Source of the DNA: DATAEK01 sp036258055
GTDB lineage: Bacteria; Acidobacteriota; Vicinamibacteria; Vicinamibacterales; 2-12-FULL-66-21
Reading direction: 5' to 3'
Length of the DNA stretch: 64,000 nucleotides
NCBI GenBank assembly: GCA_036258055.1
Contig: DATAEK010000029.1
Span: 1 to 64,000 of the forward strand
Part shown: positions 58,918 through 64,000 of the stretch, one piece after another
How positions within the stretch are numbered: the first letter of the stretch is position 1
Layout: each line of letters opens with the position of its first letter
Made by a program: the position numbers and the translations under genes
Notes under the pieces: model-generated
Told to the model about the DNA's origin: nothing
The model's database searches: none
What the model saw: the letters and a program-made list of their open reading frames with translations, nothing else

Positions 58918-61077
58918 ATGCGGCAACTGTTTTCGCTCACGCTTGCGTACGAAGAGGATGTCGTCACGGCTCGGCAACGTGCCGCGCACATTGCGTCCTT
59001 GCTTGGTTTCGACGCGTCCGAACAGACGCGAATCGCGACCGCCGTCTCGGAAATCGTCCGAAACGCATTCAGATACACCGGCGGCGGCACCGTCGATTTC
59101 TCGATCAACGTCGAGTCGAGTCCACAACGATTCGTGACCGAGGTTCGTGACCGTGGCAAAGGCATTCCTCACCTCGATGATGTCCTCTCCGGCCGCTACA
59201 AATCGTCGACCGGCATGGGCATCGGGATCAGCGGTGCCCGGCGGCTTCTCGACCGGTTCGATATCCGCACATCGTCTGCGGGCACCTCGGTCACGTTGGA
59301 AAAGTTCCTGCCTGCTCGAGCACAAACAGTGACGCTCGACTCCGCCCGTCGCCTTGCGGAACAAGTCGCCGAGCGCGCGCCACGTGGGCTCGCCGAGGAG
59401 ATCCAACAGCAGAACCAGGAGCTGCTGCGAGCGCTCGACGAGGTGCAGCGAAAGCAGCAGGAGCTGGTGCACTTGAATCGTGAGCTCGAGGATACGAACC
59501 GCGGAGTGATGGCGCTCTACGCCGAGCTCGACGACAAAGCCGATCACCTCCGGCGCGCCGACGAGCTGAAGTCACGATTCCTCTCCAACATGACCCATGA
59601 GTTCCGGACGCCGGTGAACTCGATCATCGGGTTGTGCAATCTGCTGATCGAGGATCGGCAGCGCGCGGGACGCGATGCCGATCAGGAAGTGCTGTACATC
59701 CGGAAGGCTGCGGAACAGCTGTCGGAGCTCGTGAACGATCTCCTCGATCTCGCCAAGGTGGAGGCCGGCAAGACGGTCGTGCACGTCAGCCAGTTCGACG
59801 TCGAAAGCCTGTTCGGCGCGTTGCGCGGAATGCTTCGGCCCCTCTTGATCAATCAGTCGGTCACGCTCGTCTTCGACGATGTCGAGGGGCTTCCGCTGAT
59901 GCGGACCGACGAAGCCAAGGTTTCACAAATCCTGCGCAATCTCATCTCGAACGCGCTGAAATTCACGGAGCGCGGTGAGGTGCGCGTCTCGGCCACGCTC
60001 GACTCCGATCGCATCACCTTCCGCGTGGCGGACACCGGCATCGGCATCGACCAGGCCGATCAGCAGCGGATCTTCGAGGAGTTCACGCAGCTCGAACACC
60101 GTCTGCAGCGGAACGTCCGCGGCACGGGCCTCGGCCTCCCGCTCTCGAAGCGGCTGGCGGAGCTGCTGGGCGGATCGCTGTCGGTCAAGAGCGAACCGGG
60201 AAGCGGTTCGACATTCTGCGTCTCACTTCCGATCCACTATCGGGCGCCGTCCGGCGCCGCTGGACCCACCTTTGAATGGGTCCCCGACGCCACCAAGCTG
60301 CCGGTCCTCGTGGTGGACGACGCCGACGACGCCCAGTACGTCTTTCAACGGGTACTCGAGGACACGCGGTTCCAGATCTATCCGGCGCGAAGCGTGCATG
60401 AGGCCGAATCGGCACTGGACGCGATGGCGCCCGCGGCGGTGATCCTCGATCTGGTGCTCGGCGACGAAGATGGGTGGGGACTCCTCGAACGACTGAAGCG
60501 TGGTGAGGGGTGTAAGCCGGCGGTCGTCGTGGTCGTCAGCGCGCTCCCGGAGCGGGCCCGCGCTGTGGCACTCGGCGCCGACGCGTTCCTGAGCAAGCCG
60601 ATCGATCGGCGTTTGATCCTGACCACGCTGGACCGGCTGATTGGACGCCCGGAAGCGATCCGCGTGATGGTCGTCGACGATCAGGAGATGGCGCGATTCG
60701 TGATACGGCAGTGCCTGCCCGGGCCGGTGTTCGAGGTCGTGGAGTGCGAATCGGCGGAAAAGGCTCTCGAGTGCATCGCCGACGAACGGCCCGACGTCGT
60801 CCTGCTGGACCTGGTCCTGCCGGGCATGCACGGCGGTGACGTGTTGCGGGTGTTGTCGGCGGATGCCGCGACCCGGCACATCCCGGTCATCGTCGTCACC
60901 GCAACGGCCCTGGATGCGGCCGATCGCCGCCGGCTGCTGGAGCATGCAGTGGCGATCATTTCCAAGGCGGATCTTTCCCGGGAGACCCTTGGCGAGGCCG
61001 TACGAGCGGCAGCCGGGCGCCTGCAATCCGCGGAAGCGCCGAACGTTGCCGCTGGATCGCCGGAGGCGCGAGAGTAG
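58918..61077 (+). CDS. Hybrid histidine kinase with N-terminal RsbT-like ATPase and two receivers
   Basis: A 719-residue protein from ATG 58918 (a TTG at 58903 is less likely). Order: an intact RsbT-like ATPase (EEDVVTARQRAAHIASLLGF, AVSEIVRNAFRYTGGG, RDRGKGIPHLDD, GMGIGISGARRLLDRF), a coiled linker (LEDTNRGVMALYAELDDKAD), HisKA (SNMTHEFRTPVNSIIGL), HATPase (NLISNALKFTERGE, GTGLGLPLSKRLAELLGG), then two receivers (VLVVDDADDAQYVFQRVLED with Asp in VILDLVLGDEDG; VMVVDDQEMARFVIRQCL with Asp in VLLDLVLPGMHG). Two GHKL ATPase domains in one chain are unusual and suggest integration of partner switching with phosphorelay. It is followed 50 bp later by rsbR. Confidence 0.9.
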   Translation: MRQLFSLTLAYEEDVVTARQRAAHIASLLGFDASEQTRIATAVSEIVRNAFRYTGGGTVDFSINVESSPQRFVTEVRDRGKGIPHLDDVLSGRYKSSTGMGIGISGARRLLDRFDIRTSSAGTSVTLEKFLPARAQTVTLDSARRLAEQVAERAPRGLAEEIQQQNQELLRALDEVQRKQQELVHLNRELEDTNRGVMALYAELDDKADHLRRADELKSRFLSNMTHEFRTPVNSIIGLCNLLIEDRQRAGRDADQEVLYIRKAAEQLSELVNDLLDLAKVEAGKTVVHVSQFDVESLFGALRGMLRPLLINQSVTLVFDDVEGLPLMRTDEAKVSQILRNLISNALKFTERGEVRVSATLDSDRITFRVADTGIGIDQADQQRIFEEFTQLEHRLQRNVRGTGLGLPLSKRLAELLGGSLSVKSEPGSGSTFCVSLPIHYRAPSGAAGPTFEWVPDATKLPVLVVDDADDAQYVFQRVLEDTRFQIYPARSVHEAESALDAMAPAAVILDLVLGDEDGWGLLERLKRGEGCKPAVVVVVSALPERARAVALGADAFLSKPIDRRLILTTLDRLIGRPEAIRVMVVDDQEMARFVIRQCLPGPVFEVVECESAEKALECIADERPDVVLLDLVLPGMHGGDVLRVLSADAATRHIPVIVVTATALDAADRRRLLEHAVAIISKADLSRETLGEAVRAAAGRLQSAEAPNVAAGSPEARE

Positions 61078-61127
61078 TCAGCGGTGCCTGATACTATCGG
61101 ACGCGGAAGGAGCGCGAGTCAGAATCG

Positions 61128-62048
61128 ATGACGAACGAACGAATCGCGACATTGAATCAGATCCTCGACCAAGATGAATCCGGCGTACTCAGACAGTGGA
61201 TCGACGACCAGACGAAACTCGTGGGGTTTCGATCGGATCGCCTGAGCCGTCAGGATCTGAACGACGAGTCCCGCCGGTTCCTCTCGCTCTTCAGAGCCGC
61301 GCTGAATGAGAACACGGATATCCAGTCGCCAGCGTGGGAGGCGCCGCGGCAGATGCTCGAGGAGTTATCGGCATCCCGCGCGGAGCTGGGATTCACCCCA
61401 TCCGAGACGGCGATCTTCGTGTTCTCCCTGAAACAGGCGCTCTTCAATCGGCTTCGAGCCGCGCTCGCCTCGCAGCCGGAAAAGCTCGCCACGGTGACGT
61501 GGGACGTCAGCCTGCTGCTGGACAAGCTGGGCCTCTTCACGACGGAGGTGTACCAGAAGCGGCGCGAGCAGGTCATCATCCGCCAGCAAGAGGAGATGAT
61601 GGAGCTCTCGACGCCCGTCGTGACGCTATGGGAAGGGGTGCTCGCACTGCCCCTCATCGGCACGCTCGACAGCTCGCGCACGCAGGTCGTGATGGAAAGC
61701 CTCCTGCAGCGCATCGTCGAGAGCGGCGCGCCGATCGCCATCATCGACATCACGGGCGTGCCGACCGTTGACACGCTCACGGCGCAACACCTGCTCAAGA
61801 CCGTCGCCGCCGCCCGGTTGATGGGCGCGGACTGCATCATCAGCGGCATCCGTCCGCAGATCGCCCAGACGATCGTGCACCTCGGCGTCGATCTCGGCGT
61901 GGTCGTGACCAAGGCCTCCCTTGCCGGAGCATTCGCCGTGGCCCTCCGCCGACTTGGACTGGCCGTGACGCGCTCGCAGGCCCAGAAGGGCCGGGGACTC
62001 GGCGCGGACCAAGCCGCGACGGCGCGCGATCCGGAACGCGAGGACTGA
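61128..62048 (+). CDS. rsbR: RsbR-type stressosome protein
   Basis: A 306-residue protein with an N-terminal non-haem globin-like helical sensor (about 1-150: LNQILDQDESGVLRQWIDDQ, SETAIFVFSLKQALFNRLR) and a C-terminal STAS domain (ELSTPVVTLWEGVLALPLIG, IAIIDITGVPTVDTLTAQHL). The Thr residues of DITGVPTVDT and the second position in GIRPQIAQTI correspond to the sites phosphorylated by RsbT in Bacillus RsbR. A charged tail (about 280-306) is extra. RsbR builds the stressosome shell with RsbS. Confidence 0.9.
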   Translation: MTNERIATLNQILDQDESGVLRQWIDDQTKLVGFRSDRLSRQDLNDESRRFLSLFRAALNENTDIQSPAWEAPRQMLEELSASRAELGFTPSETAIFVFSLKQALFNRLRAALASQPEKLATVTWDVSLLLDKLGLFTTEVYQKRREQVIIRQQEEMMELSTPVVTLWEGVLALPLIGTLDSSRTQVVMESLLQRIVESGAPIAIIDITGVPTVDTLTAQHLLKTVAAARLMGADCIISGIRPQIAQTIVHLGVDLGVVVTKASLAGAFAVALRRLGLAVTRSQAQKGRGLGADQAATARDPERED

Positions 62049-62051
62049 TCT

Positions 62052-62441
62052 GTGGAGCGCATCCCAATCCTCAAGATGGGCGAGTATTTGCTCGTCACCA
62101 TCCAGGTGGACATGCACGACCGCCTGGCCATGACGCTGCAGGACGACCTGACTCAGAAAATCGTCGACGCACGGGCGCGCGGCGTGCTGATCGACATCTC
62201 CGCGCTGGAGATGGTCGATTCCTTCATCGGGCGCATGCTCGGGGACATCGCCGCGATGTCCCGCGTACTGGATGCCGAGACCGTCGTCGTCGGCATGCGG
62301 CCGGCCGTCGCCGTCACGCTGGTGGAGCTCGGGCTGTCGCTCAAAGGCGTGCGCACCGCGCTCGACATCGAACGGGGGATGGCGCTCCTACGCAGCCGAA
62401 TCGAGAGCCAGGGGTTCGATGATGCCGGTCCTGCTCTCTGA
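62052..62441 (+). CDS. rsbS: RsbS stressosome scaffold (STAS) protein
   Basis: A 129-residue single STAS domain: RIPILKMGEYLLVTIQVDMH, VLIDISALEMVDSFIGRML with the conserved Ser that RsbT phosphorylates, and VVVGMRPAVAVTLVELGL. The GTG at 62052 lies 3 bp after the rsbR stop. Its 3' end overlaps rsbT by 23 bp. Phosphorylation releases RsbT from the complex. Confidence 0.9.
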   Translation: MERIPILKMGEYLLVTIQVDMHDRLAMTLQDDLTQKIVDARARGVLIDISALEMVDSFIGRMLGDIAAMSRVLDAETVVVGMRPAVAVTLVELGLSLKGVRTALDIERGMALLRSRIESQGFDDAGPAL

Positions 62442-62826
62442 CGAAAAGCAGATCCAGACGTCGGAAGATGTCGTCGCCATCCGGCAAGCCGTACGGCAGC
62501 GGGCCATCGATCTCGGGTTCAACCTGGTCGATCAGACGAAGATCGTGACCGCCGCGAGCGAGCTGGCGCGAAACACCGTGCAGTACGGCGGCGGTGGCAC
62601 GGTCACGATCGAAGGAATTCAGGAAGGCGCCCGCAAGGGGCTGCGCCTGACGTTCGAAGATCGGGGACCTGGCATCGCGAACGTCGAGCTCGCGATGAAG
62701 GACGGCTACACGACGGGCTCCGGCCTCGGCCTCGGTCTCAGCGGCGCGAAACGGCTGTCCAACGAGTTCCTGATCGATTCGCAGCCCGGCAAGGGCACAC
62801 GCGTCACGATTATCCGGTGGCGATAA
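62419..62826 (+). CDS. rsbT: RsbT-type serine/threonine kinase
   Basis: A 135-residue GHKL kinase: IQTSEDVVAIRQAVRQRAID, IVTAASELARNTVQYGGGG (N-box), FEDRGPGIANVELAMKDGYT (G1), GSGLGLGLSGAKRLSNEF (G2). It phosphorylates RsbS and RsbR and then activates a downstream phosphatase. The start is one of two adjacent ATGs (62419, 62422), preceded by AGGGG. It overlaps rsbS and, by 10 bp, the next gene. Confidence 0.9.
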   Translation: MMPVLLSDEKQIQTSEDVVAIRQAVRQRAIDLGFNLVDQTKIVTAASELARNTVQYGGGGTVTIEGIQEGARKGLRLTFEDRGPGIANVELAMKDGYTTGSGLGLGLSGAKRLSNEFLIDSQPGKGTRVTIIRWR

Positions 62827-63842
62827 ACCTCACGGCTGCAGTCCCCGTCCACGAGTCGAGCGGGGTTGCCGAAGCCCGAAGGGCGGCGGCGACCCTGGCG
62901 CAGCGGCTTCGATTCCCCGAGGCGCGCTCCGGTCAAGTCGCGCTCATCGCATCCGAGCTTGCGACGAACCTCGCGAAACATGCCAAAGCCGGCGAGATCC
63001 TCGTGCGGCCGCTCACGAATGGACGCGGTGAGCCGGCGTCGGGTGTGGAAATCATCGCGCTCGACAAGGGGCCCGGCATTCCGGACCTTGCGCGCTCCAG
63101 CCGAGACGGCTACTCGACTGGCGGCACACTGGGGCACGGTCTCGGCGTCGTCGACCGTCAGAGTGATTTCTCCGAGGTCTACTCGCAACCTTCAGGAACG
63201 GTCATCGTCTCGCAAACGTGGCGTGAGCCACCGAAGGGCGGACTCGAGAGCGCGATCGAGCTGGGAGCCGTTCAGGTGTCGAAATCCGGCGAAGATGTCT
63301 GCGGCGACGGATGGGACTGGCGTCTCTCGGACGACCGGGTCTCGGTCATCGTCGCCGACGGACTGGGCCACGGACTGCACGCGCACGAGGCGGCGCGCCA
63401 GGCGATCGAAATCTTCGGCAAGCGCCCTAGAGACGGTCCCGCACGGATGATCGAGGACGTCCACGCCGCGTTGCGCTCGACGCGCGGAGCGGCCGTCGCC
63501 GTGCTCGCGATCGATCTCGAGCGCTCGACCCTCCACTACTCAGGACTCGGCAACGTCACGTCACGAATCGCCACCGCCACCGGAACCTACAAGACGCTCA
63601 TCTCCCACAACGGAACCGCTGGACATGCGGCGAGCCGGATCCAGGAGTTTCACGATGCAGTCCCTCAACGATCTGTCGTGATCATGTACACGGACGGATT
63701 GAGCAGCCATTGGGACCTTTCTGCGTATCCAGGTCTCCAAAGTCGTCATCCAAGCGTCATTGCAGGCGTAATTTACCGAGACTTCAGTCGTCGGCGCGAC
63801 GACGTGACCGTCGTGGTGCTCAAAGCTCGTCAGCACAGCTAA
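62817..63842 (+). CDS. ATPase-SpoIIE fusion phosphatase (RsbX-like)
   Basis: A 341-residue protein joining an N-terminal RsbW/RsbT-type GHKL domain (about 1-130: GQVALIASELATNLAKHAKA, ALDKGPGIPDLARSSRDGYS, TLGHGLGVVDRQSDFSEVYS) to a C-terminal SpoIIE/PP2C phosphatase (about 145-335: SVIVADGLGHGLHAHEAARQ, LHYSGLGNVTSRIAT, VVIMYTDGLSSHW, RDDVTVVVLKA). The metal-binding Asp residues of both phosphatase motifs are present. RsbX in Bacillus is phosphatase only and resets the stressosome. The fusion could both bind a switch protein and dephosphorylate RsbR/RsbS. The start is GTG 62817. Confidence 0.88.
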   Translation: MAINLTAAVPVHESSGVAEARRAAATLAQRLRFPEARSGQVALIASELATNLAKHAKAGEILVRPLTNGRGEPASGVEIIALDKGPGIPDLARSSRDGYSTGGTLGHGLGVVDRQSDFSEVYSQPSGTVIVSQTWREPPKGGLESAIELGAVQVSKSGEDVCGDGWDWRLSDDRVSVIVADGLGHGLHAHEAARQAIEIFGKRPRDGPARMIEDVHAALRSTRGAAVAVLAIDLERSTLHYSGLGNVTSRIATATGTYKTLISHNGTAGHAASRIQEFHDAVPQRSVVIMYTDGLSSHWDLSAYPGLQSRHPSVIAGVIYRDFSRRRDDVTVVVLKARQHS

Positions 63843-64000
63843 GTCAATGTATTGCAACACTTGCAGTAAGAATCGGATTCAGCCGACCAGGCTATACCCC
63901 CTGAGGTGATCTCAGGCATTACGGTTGCTTGTGCACCACTCTCGACGTTCGTGTGCGGACACCGTAACTGGTCCATTCGTTCTGTTGAGCCAGCACGGGC
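63843..64000. other. Right-end non-coding stretch
   Basis: No gene is seen in the last 158 bases. TGCAA-CAC-TTGCA at 63853-63865 is a short perfect dyad 11 bases after the last stop, and CTGAG...CTCAG occurs at 63901-63915. Either could mark the control region of a gene beyond the edge. Confidence 0.35.

Overview
The window looks like chromosomal DNA of an Acidobacteriota member, most likely of the Vicinamibacteria type. This is inferred from the high G+C, five large stand-alone MacB/FtsX-type permeases of the kind expanded in Acidobacteria, two VWA-domain proteins of the acidobacterial type, and a secreted imidazolonepropionase-like amidohydrolase, a CocE-type hydrolase and a prolyl oligopeptidase. 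No rRNA, tRNA, CRISPR array, transposase or phage gene was seen.

Layout. 1-10 kb: secreted quinoprotein dehydrogenase, amidohydrolase, an orphan Hcp protein, a VWA pair behind a good sigma70-type promoter, a CocE/NonD hydrolase and an HNH endonuclease. 10.4-20.2 kb: a PhoP/PhoQ-like two-component system followed by an ArnT-like GT39 glycosyltransferase and a DUF3014 protein. Divergent from it are a 40-residue membrane peptide, a small secreted protein and two permeases. The shared control region has a PhoP-box-like direct repeat placed just upstream of a -10 element. 20.3-24 kb: an EF-P paralogue of the YeiP/EfpL type, a prolyl oligopeptidase, a VOC protein and a receiver protein. 24.3-28.4 kb: a four-gene overlapping sulfur operon (rhodanese, split YeeE/YedE thiosulfate channel whose second half carries a rhodanese-like domain without its cysteine, and a MOCOS-like PLP enzyme) behind a perfect inverted-repeat operator. 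28.5-38.6 kb: three more permeases, a DUF2911 protein, a MetR-like LysR regulator and a PadR repressor with a palindrome over its own promoter. 38.8-39.3 kb: mscL.

39.4-50.5 kb is the most unusual part: ten consecutive genes, mostly with overlapping stops and starts, encoding two B12-binding radical SAM enzymes, a Rieske oxygenase, two GNAT-like proteins, a GH3-type amide synthetase, an AurF/CmlI-type diiron oxygenase, a fatty-acid desaturase, a left-handed beta-helix protein and a PAP2 phosphatase, followed by a SnoaL-like protein. The set reads as an undescribed biosynthetic pathway, probably for an acyl-amide or lipid product.

50.6-64 kb is signalling: an ECF sigma factor translationally coupled to a Ser/Thr kinase, a LytS/LytTR pair, two divergent hybrid histidine kinases that share a linker and carry RsbT-like N-termini (one degenerate), and an rsbR-rsbS-rsbT-rsbX-like stressosome operon whose last gene fuses an RsbT/RsbW-type ATPase to a SpoIIE phosphatase.

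Many intergenic gaps hold degenerate tandem repeats, mostly with a strict 7-bp period. One unit, CAGCGGA, recurs at three distant places and another, YCRGTTC, at two. They resemble the short tandem heptamer repeats of cyanobacteria.
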